From contig NZ_QQOH01000005.1 in NCBI RefSeq assembly GCF_003345655.1, positions 186,001 through 250,000 on the forward strand: a DNA stretch of 64,000 bases, written 5' to 3'. Every line of letters starts with the position of its first letter. The first letter of the stretch is position 1. The DNA is from Motiliproteus coralliicola (GTDB lineage Bacteria > Pseudomonadota > Gammaproteobacteria > Pseudomonadales > Balneatricaceae). Of this stretch, positions 43,537 through 53,421 are shown piece after piece. A program made the position numbers and the translations under genes. The notes under the pieces are model-generated. The model saw only the letters and a list, made by a program, of their open reading frames with translations. It searched no databases and was not told the DNA's origin.

Positions 43537-46500
43537 TTATGCCGGTTTGGAAGCCTTGTCGGAGGTTGCCGAGCCTTCGTTGTCGTCATCCGCTGCCGTG
43601 GATGAGGACAAGCTGGTCAGGCCGAAGTCTTCCAGGATGCAGAAGCAGCAGGGCACCACGAATAGCACCAGCAAGGTCGAGCTGGCGATGCCGAACACGA
43701 TGCTGACGGTCAGCGGAATCAATACCTGGGCCTGCAGACTGGTTTCGAACAGCAGCGGCGTCATGCCGGCGATGGTGGTCAATGAGGTCAGCAGCACCGC
43801 GCGGAAGCGGTCATGGCTGGCCCGGGCCGCGGCCGCGTGGATGCTGAGTCCCTCGGCAACACGGCGTTTGACGAACTCGACCAACAGGATCGAGTCGTTG
43901 ACCACGATCCCGGCCAGCGACACGAAACCGAGCATCGACGGCATAGTGATATCCAGCCCCAGCAGCCAGTGGCCCCAGATCACCCCGATCAGCGCCAGCG
44001 GGATATTCAGCATCACGATGACGGGTTCCAGGTAGGAGCGAAACTGAAAACTGAGCAGCACGAAAATGCCCGCCAGTCCCATCAGGAAGGCCGACTTCAT
44101 CGAGCCTTGGGTTTCACCGCCTTCGGCCACTTCGCCTTTGAGCTTCAGGCTGACATCCGGGTAGCGTTGCTTGAACTCGGGCAGGAAGTTGGCCTGCATA
44201 TGGCCGAGCACCGCGGCGGTGTTGTTGACGCTGGCGTCGATATCCCCGAGCAGGGTCAGGGTGCGTTGATTATCGACCCGATGAATCCGCGAATAGCTGC
44301 GGGTAGGGACGATCTCGGCGATATCCCCCAGCGGGATGATGGCGCCGTTGGCCGGATTGATGATCGGGAAGTTGTCGAAGTCGGCCAGCTCGTCGCGCGA
44401 GGCCTTATCCAGCTCCACCACCAGGTCGTAGGTTTCCAGTCCGATACTGGTCTCCAGCACTTTGGCGCCCTGAAAAGCGGCGCGCAGCTGGGACGAGATC
44501 GTCTGGGCTGTCATCCCCAGGCTGTAGGCGCCCTCTTTCAGGTGCAGGGTAAATTCCGGCTTGCCCGGACGCAGGTCGTCGAGCAGGTTAGAGACGCCGG
44601 GGTAGCCCGCCAGCCAGTGCTTCAGCTCCTGGGAGGCCTGGCTGAGCCGATCCAGATCAGAGCCCTGCAGTCGAATCTCGATCGCCCGTCCGGCCGGGCC
44701 GATACTGGGCTCCTTGATGGCGATACTCCAGGCGCCGTTAAGGTCTTCGGCGCGCTCCAGCCATTGTCGTTTCAGCTCGTTAATCGAGAAGTGGCGCTGC
44801 TCGGCGGTCAGCAGGTCGACACTCAGGGTGGCCAGGTGTGGACCCGATTCGAAGGCATCGGCATTGGTGCCGTACTTGACCGTGACCGCCTTGATTACCT
44901 GCTCGCCCTGCTGTTCGCTCAGCGGCGCGGCGATCTCATTGAGCTGCTGTTTCAGCTGGGTGACCAGCGCCTCGGTTCTGTGCAGCGGCGTGCCGGTGGG
45001 CATCAGCACCCGGGCCTGCAGAATGTCGCCCTCCACGGTCGGGAAGGCGGAGAACTTGACGATCCCAGACGGCAGTAGGCTGATGGAGACGATCAGCAGC
45101 GCGATCACCGCGCCGACAAAACCGTAGCGGATGCGGATCAGACCGCCGACCAACTGGTCGATCTTCAGTCGCAGTCGTTCGAACAGGGCGTTTACCTTTG
45201 CCTGGATAAGCGACGGGGTGGTGCTGCGGGCATGAGCCAGCGAGTGGTACAGATGATGAGGCAGGATAAAGAAGGCTTCGATCAGCGACACCGAGATCAC
45301 CGAGATCAACACGATCGGAATCACCACCAGAATCTGGCCGATATCGCCGGTCAGGCTCAGCAGGCCGCTGAAAATACAGAGGGTGGTCAGAAACGACGAG
45401 AACACCCCACGGGCCACCAGTCGGGTGCCTTCGATGGCGGCCTGCAACGGCTTGCGGCCCTGGCGGATTTGATGACCGATGCTCTCGCTGATCACGATGG
45501 CGTCGTCCATCAGAACCCCGAGGGCCAGCAGCAGCGCGACCATCGACAGCATGTTGATGCTCATGCCGAACTGGCCCAGTACAAAGGCGCTGGCCAGGAA
45601 CGACACCGGCAGCCCCATTACCACCCAGAAGGCGTAGCGGGTGCCGAAGAACAGCCACATCACCGCGAATACCAGCAGCAGTCCCTGCCAGGCGTTGGTA
45701 CCGAGCATCTGGATCCGGTCTTTGATGATACTGGTGGAATCCTGGGTCAGCGCCAGTTCGACCCCCGGCGGCAGTCGGTGCTGCTCGGTGTCGATAAAGC
45801 GTTTGACCTGCTCGAGTACGTCGAGGCTGTCGTCGATGCTGTTCTTGCGGATCTGCAGGAACGCCGCCGGCTTGCCGTTGTAGGTGACCCGATTCTCATC
45901 GGTATCGAAATCGCTGTGGATGGTGGCGATATCTCCGAGGCGCAGCTCGCCGCCCTGTTCACCGTCGATGACGATCAGCTTCGCCAGCTCGTCGGTGGTG
46001 CGCTTCTCGTCGCTGAAGCGGATCTGATATTCGCGCCTGGCGGTACTAAGCTCGCCGTCGGGCATATCCAGATTCTGGCCCCGGACGATATCGGCGATCT
46101 GCTCCAGGCTGAGGCCGTATTGGCGCAGGTTGTGCTGCGGTACGTGAATCTGGAATTCGCGGCTGGCGAAGCCCTGGATCTCGATCAGCGGGATCGCGGT
46201 GGTCTGTTGCATCCGCTGTTTGAGTTGCTCGGCCAGGGTTTTCAGCTCCCGTGCCGGCAGTTCTGCACTCAGGGCCAGGGTGACCACATCCTGGGTGCGA
46301 CCGGTCTCCTCGACCACCGGCAGTTCGCTGTCGTCTGGGAAGTTGTCGATGCCGTCGACCGCTGACTTGGTGTCGTCGAGAAACCGATCGAAGTCGCCCG
46401 ATTCGAGCATCTTCAGGGTCATGATGCCGACCGAATCACGGGCCTCGCAGCGTTTCTCCTCCATGAAACTGATGCCGTCGATGGCATCTTCCAACGGCTT

Positions 46501-46686
46501 GCAGATCCCCAGCTCGACATCGGTGGGGGAAGCTCCTGGATAGGCCACGGTCACCTGGACTTCGTAGCGGTCGATCTCCGGAAAGGTCTCGCGTTTGATA
46601 TCGGGCAACGCCAGCACCCCGGCCAGCATGAACATCCCCATCAGCAGGTTGGCGGCGGTGGGGTGGGCGGCAAAGAAGCGGATCAT
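43537..46686 (-). CDS. RND efflux permease
   Basis: A 1049-residue resistance-nodulation-division transporter with twelve membrane helices and two large periplasmic loops. The proton-relay aspartate pair lies in LALGVLMDDAIVISESI (helix 4). The N-terminus FFAAHPTAANLLMGMFMLAG is the usual first helix. It pairs with the adaptor encoded one base upstream; no outer-membrane channel gene is present, so a shared TolC-type channel is likely. Confidence 0.93.
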   Translation of the reverse strand: MIRFFAAHPTAANLLMGMFMLAGVLALPDIKRETFPEIDRYEVQVTVAYPGASPTDVELGICKPLEDAIDGISFMEEKRCEARDSVGIMTLKMLESGDFDRFLDDTKSAVDGIDNFPDDSELPVVEETGRTQDVVTLALSAELPARELKTLAEQLKQRMQQTTAIPLIEIQGFASREFQIHVPQHNLRQYGLSLEQIADIVRGQNLDMPDGELSTARREYQIRFSDEKRTTDELAKLIVIDGEQGGELRLGDIATIHSDFDTDENRVTYNGKPAAFLQIRKNSIDDSLDVLEQVKRFIDTEQHRLPPGVELALTQDSTSIIKDRIQMLGTNAWQGLLLVFAVMWLFFGTRYAFWVVMGLPVSFLASAFVLGQFGMSINMLSMVALLLALGVLMDDAIVISESIGHQIRQGRKPLQAAIEGTRLVARGVFSSFLTTLCIFSGLLSLTGDIGQILVVIPIVLISVISVSLIEAFFILPHHLYHSLAHARSTTPSLIQAKVNALFERLRLKIDQLVGGLIRIRYGFVGAVIALLIVSISLLPSGIVKFSAFPTVEGDILQARVLMPTGTPLHRTEALVTQLKQQLNEIAAPLSEQQGEQVIKAVTVKYGTNADAFESGPHLATLSVDLLTAEQRHFSINELKRQWLERAEDLNGAWSIAIKEPSIGPAGRAIEIRLQGSDLDRLSQASQELKHWLAGYPGVSNLLDDLRPGKPEFTLHLKEGAYSLGMTAQTISSQLRAAFQGAKVLETSIGLETYDLVVELDKASRDELADFDNFPIINPANGAIIPLGDIAEIVPTRSYSRIHRVDNQRTLTLLGDIDASVNNTAAVLGHMQANFLPEFKQRYPDVSLKLKGEVAEGGETQGSMKSAFLMGLAGIFVLLSFQFRSYLEPVIVMLNIPLALIGVIWGHWLLGLDITMPSMLGFVSLAGIVVNDSILLVEFVKRRVAEGLSIHAAAARASHDRFRAVLLTSLTTIAGMTPLLFETSLQAQVLIPLTVSIVFGIASSTLLVLFVVPCCFCILEDFGLTSLSSSTAADDDNEGSATSDKASKPA

Positions 46687-46687
46687 C

Positions 46688-48076
46688 TCAGTGTGCCTCC
46701 AGCCAGTCCTGCATCAGGGCTTGGGTGTCGGGATCGGGACTCAGCGCCAGCGGCATCCCGTCAACGGCGGGGAACAGATCGGAGGTGATGACCCGGGTCT
46801 CGGCGGCGATCGCGGTATTCGGATCCAGCAACAGCATCTGCTGCTGGGCGAAGCCACTGACCGCCATCCGATGGAGCTGTTGCTGCGGTCCGGTCAGGTA
46901 CAGCTCGCCTTCGTGCAGCGCATCGCGGGGTACGACCCAGTAGGGCTGTGGCCGCCCCTGCAGCTCGACCTCCATGTACATGCCGTCGATCAGCGGTGGC
47001 TTGATGCCGGGCTGGATCTGCTGGTACGGATCTTCCACCCCGATGATGACGCCGACAGTACGCGAGACCGGATCCAGGTTGCTGCTGAAACGCTCCACCT
47101 TGCCGTTCCAGCTGACCGGCAGCTCATCACCGGCCAACCGGACCCTGGCACTCAGCCCCAGCCGTTGCAGCAGCCCGCTGGGATCTTCGCCGCTGTCGAA
47201 CAGCGCTTTCATCTCGTTGGGTTTGAGGTCAAAGCCCCGCGCCAGGAAGCGGATCTTGGCCAGCGGGAACTGGGCGTTGATCAGCACCTTGTTGATGGTC
47301 TGGGCCGAGAACAGCGAAGCGCCCTGACCGACGAACTGGTTGGCCTCGACCGACAGGCCGGCGATGCGGGCATTGAAGGGCAGACGGATCTGGGTGCGCT
47401 GCAGGTTCAGTTGCTGGGTTTGAACTTCGGCTTCGGCAATCTCGATCTGCGCTTCCAGCACCTCGGTGGTGTGGGGCATCACGTCGAGCTGGTTCTGCAG
47501 GGTCTGGACCTCCTGTTGGGTCTGCAGTACCGCCGAGCGTTGGTTGTCGACACTGGATTTTGCTACCGAGCCCCGGGTCAGCAGCTTCTCGAACCGTACC
47601 AATTCAGTCTCGGCCAGCTGAAGCTTTTGCTTGGCCAGTTGCAGGTCCTGCTCGGCATCTTTCAGAGCCAGCTGCTGCTCGGCCAGGTTGGCGCGGTTCT
47701 GGGCCAGGGTGGCGGTGGCCTTTTTAAGCGCCAGGCGGTAGTCGCTGTCATCGATCTCGATCACCAGGGTATCGGCGGGCAGGATCACCCCTTTCTTCAA
47801 CTGCGGATGTACATAGCTGACCTTGCCGGCGATCTCGGCGCGCATATCGAGCAGTACATCCGGGGTGACCGAGCCAAAGCCGATCACGCTGGGTCGGACA
47901 TCATGGCGTTGCAGCTCAACGGCACGGGCCGGGGTCGGCGGCTGCGGTTTGGCCTGATGCTCCATTACCGGCTGACTCTTGATGATCGCCACGGCAATCG
48001 CCGCTCCCAATGCGATGACCAGTGGCAGCACCCAGACGCGCCCGAGCAATGGGCGACGTTGATTGGCTGGGTTCAT
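46688..48076 (-). CDS. RND periplasmic adaptor (membrane fusion protein)
   Basis: A 462-residue adaptor with an N-terminal membrane anchor (about 13-31), a split biotinyl-lipoyl domain, a long alpha-helical hairpin (about 120-235, rich in Gln, Glu and Leu: QNRANLAEQQLALKDAEQDL) and a beta-barrel region. It links the RND pump to an outer-membrane channel. It overlaps the TetR stop by 4 bases. Confidence 0.9.
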   Translation of the reverse strand: MNPANQRRPLLGRVWVLPLVIALGAAIAVAIIKSQPVMEHQAKPQPPTPARAVELQRHDVRPSVIGFGSVTPDVLLDMRAEIAGKVSYVHPQLKKGVILPADTLVIEIDDSDYRLALKKATATLAQNRANLAEQQLALKDAEQDLQLAKQKLQLAETELVRFEKLLTRGSVAKSSVDNQRSAVLQTQQEVQTLQNQLDVMPHTTEVLEAQIEIAEAEVQTQQLNLQRTQIRLPFNARIAGLSVEANQFVGQGASLFSAQTINKVLINAQFPLAKIRFLARGFDLKPNEMKALFDSGEDPSGLLQRLGLSARVRLAGDELPVSWNGKVERFSSNLDPVSRTVGVIIGVEDPYQQIQPGIKPPLIDGMYMEVELQGRPQPYWVVPRDALHEGELYLTGPQQQLHRMAVSGFAQQQMLLLDPNTAIAAETRVITSDLFPAVDGMPLALSPDPDTQALMQDWLEAH

Positions 48077-48717
48077 GGGCGGGCTCCTTCGGTAAACAGT
48101 CGGTAGATGTGGTCGCTCCAGGACGAGGAGGGCAGCACCGAGTCATCGATCTGCCAGGCCTGCTGGCGAACCGGGCTGACGATAAACGGCATCATGATCA
48201 GGCTGACCAGCGAGAACGCGGCCCATTTGGGATCCAGATCGGCGCGCAGCTGGCCCGCCTGTTGCTGGGACTCAATCAGTTTCGGTAGCAGGGTCGCCAT
48301 CCGCTTGGGGCCTGTTTCGATAATGGCCTGTTTCAGCGCACTGTCGCCGGCCAGCATCTCATCGGTGATCAGCCGGATCAGCGGCGAGTGTTCGGCAAAG
48401 AATTGCAGCGAGGCTTCAATAAAGGACCGGATCGGATCGGGAGCCTCCGAGAGTCGCTGGAAATGGCTGAAGCGTTGGTCGGCAATCTGTTTCAACATCG
48501 CCAGAAACAGCCCCTGCTTGTCGCCGAAGTAGTATCGGATCATCGCCGACTGGGTGCCGGCCTGGGTGGCCAGGTCTCGAATGGTGATGCTGCGGTAGCT
48601 GTTGTTGCGCAGCAGCTCGTAGGCCGCATCCATCAGATCTTGGCGGCGCTGTTGCTGCAGTTCAGGATCAACCGGGCGACCGCGCTTGGCGGGAGGGTTG
48701 TCTTGAGGTGTTGTCAT
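48073..48717 (-). CDS. TetR/AcrR family regulator of the RND operon
   Basis: A 214-residue TetR protein with helix-turn-helix at about 25-75 (LMDAAYELLRNNSYRSITIR, then LATQAGTQSAMIRYYFGDK). It is the first gene of the efflux operon rather than divergent from it, so it would repress its own transcript. The AT-rich palindrome at 48739-48752 is the likely operator. Confidence 0.88.
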   Translation of the reverse strand: MTTPQDNPPAKRGRPVDPELQQQRRQDLMDAAYELLRNNSYRSITIRDLATQAGTQSAMIRYYFGDKQGLFLAMLKQIADQRFSHFQRLSEAPDPIRSFIEASLQFFAEHSPLIRLITDEMLAGDSALKQAIIETGPKRMATLLPKLIESQQQAGQLRADLDPKWAAFSLVSLIMMPFIVSPVRQQAWQIDDSVLPSSSWSDHIYRLFTEGARP

Positions 48718-48738
48718 CTCAATTTAATTACTCAAATG

Positions 48739-48752
48739 ATTAATTAATTAAT
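48739..48752. promoter_or_regulatory. operator candidate for the RND TetR regulator
   Basis: A perfect palindrome ATTAATTAATTAAT, 22 bases upstream of the TetR start, in an AT-rich patch unlike its surroundings. Confidence 0.35.
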
Positions 48753-48927
48753 GCTACTCCCTGGGACGCTAATTGCAACCGCGCTAATGTAAAGTTGGGT
48801 AAAAGGATCAAGCGCCGATTTTTGTCGATGTTTCTGTGTGGAGCTAGAAGCGCTGTTATTGAGCCGGACGGAGGCGGGATAACGTGGGATAATCGCCGTT
48901 TGCCCGTCACCGACCTGGATAATCCTT

Positions 48928-50313
48928 TTGAGCAACGCCGACTTTTCCTCCCTGCCCCTCAATCCCAGCCTGATCGAAAACCTGGCTTCGCTGGACTATC
49001 ACCGGATGACCGATATCCAGGCTCGCAGTCTGCCCACCATTTTGGAGGGCAAGGACCTGATCGCCCAGGCCAAGACCGGCTCGGGCAAAACCGCCGCCTT
49101 TGGGTTGGGACTGCTGCAGCACTTGCAAGTGAAGCGCTTCCGGATCCAGTCGCTGGTGTTGTGTCCGACTCGGGAGCTGGCCGACCAGGTGGCTAAAGAG
49201 TTACGCCGCCTGGCCCGCAGCATCCATAACATCAAGGTGCTGACCCTGTGCGGCGGGATGCCGTTCGGTCCGCAAATCGGCTCGTTGCAGCACGGTGCCC
49301 ATATCGTGGTCGGTACGCCGGGGCGGATCGAGGAACACCTGCGCAAGGGCACCCTCAGGCTGGATGACCTCAACTTGCTGGTGCTGGATGAGGCCGACCG
49401 GATGCTCGACATGGGCTTTCAGGATGCCCTCGATGCGATTATCGCCAACACGCCCAGCGATCGTCAGACGCTGCTGTTCAGCGCCACCTATCCCGACCAG
49501 ATTCGTGCCATCGCCCAGCGGGTGATGCAGGATCCGGTGATGGTCAAGGTGGAGGATCGACACGACGACAGTACCATCGTGCAGCAGCTGTACCGGGTCG
49601 AGGACGACGAACATAGGTTCACCGCGCTGCGACTGTTGCTGTTGCAGACGCGACCCGAGTCGGCGGTGGTGTTCTGCAACACCAAGCGCGAGGCCCAGCA
49701 ACTGGCCGATAACCTTCACGACTACGGATTCAGCGCGCTGGCGCTACACGGAGATCTGGAACAGCGCGAGCGTGATCGCACCCTGGTCCGGTTCGCCAAC
49801 AAGAGTGCCACGGTGCTGGTGGCCACCGATGTGGCGGCCCGAGGGCTGGATGTCAGCGGCCTTGATGCGGTGATCAACTACCAGGTCGCCAACGACTTCG
49901 AAGTCCATGTGCACCGGATCGGGCGCACCGGTCGGGCCGGCAACCAGGGTCTGGCCTGCACCCTCTACAGTGATCGCGAAGAAGCCAAGGTGGTCGGCTT
50001 GCAGGCCTACCTGGATCAGGATATTCCCACTGCACCCCTGCCGCCGTTGGCGCTGCTCGATCAGGAGCCGGCCAAAGCGGCGATGGTGACGCTGCAGATC
50101 GATGGCGGCAAGAAGCAGAAGTTGCGTCCGGGCGATATCCTCGGTGCATTGACCGGCCAGGGCGGCATCGACGGCAATCAGGTCGGCAAGATCCAGATCT
50201 TCGCCAACTGGTCCTACGTGGCGGTGAAGCGAAACTCGGTCAAAGCGGCGATGAAGAAGCTGGGCGAAGGCAAGCTCAAGGGGCGTAACTTCCGCCTGCG
50301 CCGAATTCGTTGA
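48928..50313 (+). CDS. dbpA: DEAD-box ATP-dependent RNA helicase DbpA
   Basis: A 461-residue helicase with all DEAD-box motifs: AKTGSGKT, PTRELADQ, GTPGR, DEAD, SAT, ATDVAARGLDV and HRIGRTGRAG. The C-terminal RNA-binding domain (about 385-461, AMVTLQIDGGKKQKLRPGD through NWSYVAVKR) is that of DbpA, which acts on 23S rRNA helix 92 in late 50S assembly. The start is TTG at 48928 with GGAT upstream; the next ATG is 27 codons in, inside the Q-motif, so the rare start is well supported. Confidence 0.93.
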   Translation: MSNADFSSLPLNPSLIENLASLDYHRMTDIQARSLPTILEGKDLIAQAKTGSGKTAAFGLGLLQHLQVKRFRIQSLVLCPTRELADQVAKELRRLARSIHNIKVLTLCGGMPFGPQIGSLQHGAHIVVGTPGRIEEHLRKGTLRLDDLNLLVLDEADRMLDMGFQDALDAIIANTPSDRQTLLFSATYPDQIRAIAQRVMQDPVMVKVEDRHDDSTIVQQLYRVEDDEHRFTALRLLLLQTRPESAVVFCNTKREAQQLADNLHDYGFSALALHGDLEQRERDRTLVRFANKSATVLVATDVAARGLDVSGLDAVINYQVANDFEVHVHRIGRTGRAGNQGLACTLYSDREEAKVVGLQAYLDQDIPTAPLPPLALLDQEPAKAAMVTLQIDGGKKQKLRPGDILGALTGQGGIDGNQVGKIQIFANWSYVAVKRNSVKAAMKKLGEGKLKGRNFRLRRIR

Positions 50314-50336
50314 GTGAAAGACACCGAGACTTGAGC

Positions 50337-50813
50337 ATGAAAAAGATCGCCCTGTTCGTCGATGTACAGAACATCTACTACACCTGCCGCCAAGCCTACG
50401 GGCGGCAGTTCAATTACCGTGAATTGTGGCGGCAACTGAGCCAGCAGGGCGAGATTCAGATCGCCAACGCCTATGCGATTCATCGCGGCGACGAACGCCA
50501 GCTCAAATTCCAGAACGCACTGAAGCAGATCGGTTTCAATGTCCGTTTGAAGCCTTTTATCCAGCGCAGTGATGGTTCCGCCAAGGGCGATTGGGATGTG
50601 GGGATTACCATCGACGTGCTCGACGCCGCCAGCCAGGTGGATACCGTGGTGCTGCTGTCCGGTGATGGCGACTTCGATCTGCTGCTGGATCGGATCCAGC
50701 GGGTCGATGGGGTTAACACCCAGGTCTACGGAGTGCCCTCATTGACCGCTAATTCGCTGATCGACGTCGCGGGTCAGTTTCTTCCGATCGATGAAAAATT
50801 ACTGCTGTCTTAG
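50337..50813 (+). CDS. NYN domain (LabA/DUF88) protein
   Basis: A 158-residue PIN-like NYN domain. The acidic metal-binding residues fit FVDVQNIYYT, DWDVGITIDV and LLSGDGDFDLLL, with SLIDVAGQFLPID near the end. Such proteins are known or predicted ribonucleases. It starts 23 bases after dbpA and is probably in the same transcript, giving a helicase plus nuclease pair. Confidence 0.8.
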   Translation: MKKIALFVDVQNIYYTCRQAYGRQFNYRELWRQLSQQGEIQIANAYAIHRGDERQLKFQNALKQIGFNVRLKPFIQRSDGSAKGDWDVGITIDVLDAASQVDTVVLLSGDGDFDLLLDRIQRVDGVNTQVYGVPSLTANSLIDVAGQFLPIDEKLLLS

Positions 50814-50826
50814 GGTTATTTCACTT

Positions 50827-51600
50827 CTAACTACCATCTTTACCGGCCTGCTTGTTGAGCTGCTGCTGCCACATCGCTTCCAAACTTTCTGGATGAGTGG
50901 TGCCATAGATGGCATGGGAGTTACCGCTGCACCATGCCCACAATTGGTTGCCGTAGTCGAAGTGCCACCACTCACTGGGCAGGTTGGTAAAGCCTGATTG
51001 AACCATAACGTTGTACAGAAGACGGCGGTTATCCCGTGCTTGTTGCTGGGCCGGGGTCAGGTCGTTTTGCTTTTCGAAACTGGCGGTAAAGGAGAGCGGA
51101 CTGGCCTCGTCGAACCGGGTGCCCATATCTAGCAGCTGGCCGTAGCGGTCCGCGAGGGTGATATCCACCGAACCGCCGGTCAGATGAGGGCTGGGTGCAT
51201 CCACCTCGTTACTGGGAGGAGACACCAGGTCGCGTGCCTTGGCGTGCAGCTGTTCAGTCGTCAGATTCGGCAGACTGTGCTCCATCAAATTGACCAGCGT
51301 ATCGTACAGGTGCTGTTGCACCGGGTAAGGTCGCCAGCCATCCAGCACCACCAGTCGAATACCGCTGGGCAGTTGTTGAGCTGCCTGAATTAATCGCGTG
51401 TAGACACCTAGGCGCAGATGACATTCTGCCGGTGCGCCTGGGATACCCATCTTGAAGTAGGCAGGGTAGGTGCAGATAGGCTCCGGGGCCAAACTCATCG
51501 GTTGCAATCCATCGCCGCACTCGACAATAGGGATCTGTGAAACACGCTGCCAGTCTGGCTGGGGGATCTCAGGAATCGCTTGTTCTAACAATCTGTTCAT
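50827..51600 (-). CDS. D-alanyl-D-alanine dipeptidase (VanX/DdpX, M15D)
   Basis: A 257-residue zinc dipeptidase. The M15D zinc motif is SPHLTGGSVDITL, and EWWHFDYG supplies the catalytic glutamate and third ligand. VanX/DdpX enzymes split D-Ala-D-Ala. It lacks a signal peptide, so it is cytoplasmic and works on imported dipeptide. It is the last gene of a TRAP operon, 4 bases after the large permease, where E. coli ddpX is linked to an ABC importer. Confidence 0.85.
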   Translation of the reverse strand: MNRLLEQAIPEIPQPDWQRVSQIPIVECGDGLQPMSLAPEPICTYPAYFKMGIPGAPAECHLRLGVYTRLIQAAQQLPSGIRLVVLDGWRPYPVQQHLYDTLVNLMEHSLPNLTTEQLHAKARDLVSPPSNEVDAPSPHLTGGSVDITLADRYGQLLDMGTRFDEASPLSFTASFEKQNDLTPAQQQARDNRRLLYNVMVQSGFTNLPSEWWHFDYGNQLWAWCSGNSHAIYGTTHPESLEAMWQQQLNKQAGKDGS

Positions 51601-51604
51601 CGCA

Positions 51605-52882
51605 TCAACCCACCAGGTTCGGTAGCAGAAGAGTGATCTGCGGTAACAGAATCAGCAGCATCAGCACCGCAATCGCCACCAGCACGAATGGCCAGATGGT
51701 GCGGAACAATTCGATAATCTGCAGATTGCTGACGGCTGCCGCCACAAAGACGCAGGCCCCCATCGGCGGTGTAATCAGGGCGATGGTGATGTTGAGGGTG
51801 ATCACGATACCCAGATGAACCGGATCGATTCCTGCCATGCTGGCAACGGGAATAAAGATGGGCGTCAGCAGGATTAGCGCCGAGACCTCCTCCATAAACA
51901 TGCCGGTGACAAAGGTAATGGCACTGAGCATCAGCAGTACCAGCACCGGGCTGTCCCGGAATGGCGCCAGCAGATCGGCAAACTGCATCGGCACCTGTGC
52001 ATAGGAGAGTAACCAGCTGATCACCGAGGAGGCGGCCATGATGATGAAGATGGTGCCCGTTAGTATAGCGGTATCGCGAATCGAACGACTCAGCGCACGG
52101 AGTCTCAGCTCGCCATTAAACAGCCCTACCAGCGCAACATAGGCAACGATCAGCGCGCCCGACTCGGTCGGCGTGACAAAGCCGAACACGATACCCGCCA
52201 CGATGATAAAGGGGGCAATGAGCGCCGGAATCGCCCCGAGCAGCGCTTGTCGGAATTCACTGGCAGAGGGTTTCTGGCCGGTCGTTGGTATTTTGGCGCG
52301 CCGGGCGTAAACCCAGTTCATCGCCATAAAGGCGGCACCCAGCAACAGCCCGGGAATCACTCCCGCCAGAAATAGGTCACCTACCGAGGTATTGGTGAGT
52401 GAGGCGTAAAGGATCATGAAGATGCTGGGAGGAATAATCGGTCCGATAAGGGAGCTGCCAGCGGTTAGGCCTGCCGCATAGGCAGCTGAGTAGCCCTCTT
52501 TCTTCATTGCGGGCACCAACAGTGAACCCAGCGCCGAGGTATCCGCTACCGCTGAACCGTTTACTCCTGCAAAAAATACGCTGGAGACCACATTCACATA
52601 GCCCAGCCCACCGCGTAGGTGTCCCACTAGCACCCTTGCTAGCCGCATCAGCCGTTCGGTCATACCGGCGCCGTTCATCAGGTTGCCAGCCAGAATGAAC
52701 AGGGGGATCGCCATTAGGGAAAATGCGTCGATACCGCTGAAAAACTGCTGCGGAAGCATCCGGGACAACAGCATGGGTTCCGCTACCACAAAGCCCACCA
52801 CCGCCGTCAGAATCAGGCAGAGGAACAGCGGGATACCCAGCAGGATATGAATAAAAAAGGTCGCAAACATTGCCAATAACAT
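51605..52882 (-). CDS. TRAP transporter large permease (dipeptidase operon)
   Basis: A 425-residue DctM-type membrane protein with AGVNGSAVADTSALGSLLVP, LIGPIIPPSIFMILYA and VTPTESGALIVAYVALVG. It is a subfamily different from the other three TRAP permeases in the window. It follows the small permease by 2 bases. Confidence 0.92.
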   Translation of the reverse strand: MLLAMFATFFIHILLGIPLFLCLILTAVVGFVVAEPMLLSRMLPQQFFSGIDAFSLMAIPLFILAGNLMNGAGMTERLMRLARVLVGHLRGGLGYVNVVSSVFFAGVNGSAVADTSALGSLLVPAMKKEGYSAAYAAGLTAGSSLIGPIIPPSIFMILYASLTNTSVGDLFLAGVIPGLLLGAAFMAMNWVYARRAKIPTTGQKPSASEFRQALLGAIPALIAPFIIVAGIVFGFVTPTESGALIVAYVALVGLFNGELRLRALSRSIRDTAILTGTIFIIMAASSVISWLLSYAQVPMQFADLLAPFRDSPVLVLLMLSAITFVTGMFMEEVSALILLTPIFIPVASMAGIDPVHLGIVITLNITIALITPPMGACVFVAAAVSNLQIIELFRTIWPFVLVAIAVLMLLILLPQITLLLPNLVG

Positions 52883-52884
52883 AG

Positions 52885-53355
52885 TTACCCCTTCGTGCCT
52901 TTCAGGTCAGGCCCATGGATCAGGGCGGCAACAAACAGACAGCCAAAGCCGATCGGAATCGAGAGCAAGGGAATGGTTTTGCTGATGCCCAGCCCCATGG
53001 TCATAAAACGCTGTACCGAAAAGGCGTAATGCCAACTGATCCAAGCGATATAACCGCTCAATCCCAACACCAGTAGCCAGCTGTAGAGGCGCAGTGCCAT
53101 TTTCAGGCGGCGCGGTAGCATGGACTCCAGAAAATCTACCCGCATATGGCGTTGCTGCAGCCAGGCGGGAGCCAGTACCAACAGCACCGTGCCTATGATC
53201 AGGTAACGGGACAGCTCATCCATCCAGATTGGTGAGTGGCCCACCAGATAACGGGCGACTACGCCGTATAGAAGCACGCAGACATTGAGAACAAAAAGGG
53301 CTGAAGCGATCAGCATCAGCCCCTGGCCTAGTCTGTTTAACGGTTTGGAAAACAT
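52885..53355 (-). CDS. TRAP transporter small permease (dipeptidase operon)
   Basis: A 156-residue DctQ-type protein with four membrane segments (about 11-33, 48-62, 86-107 and 128-148) and VVARYLVGHSPIWMDELSRY, the usual pattern near helix 2. Confidence 0.88.
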   Translation of the reverse strand: MFSKPLNRLGQGLMLIASALFVLNVCVLLYGVVARYLVGHSPIWMDELSRYLIIGTVLLVLAPAWLQQRHMRVDFLESMLPRRLKMALRLYSWLLVLGLSGYIAWISWHYAFSVQRFMTMGLGISKTIPLLSIPIGFGCLFVAALIHGPDLKGTKG

Positions 53356-53421
53356 AGTGATACCTCAGGGAGGCGGTCGAAACCGCCGTCGCTGTTTAAC
53401 CGAGGGTACTCTGACAGTCGA

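Noticed and set aside
43813-46365. Long plus-strand ORFs opposite the RND permease gene (421 and 377 residues)
   Set aside because: They are composed of low-complexity His/Gln/Asp/Arg sequence typical of the antisense of a GC-rich gene and show no domain. The minus-strand RND protein is unmistakable.
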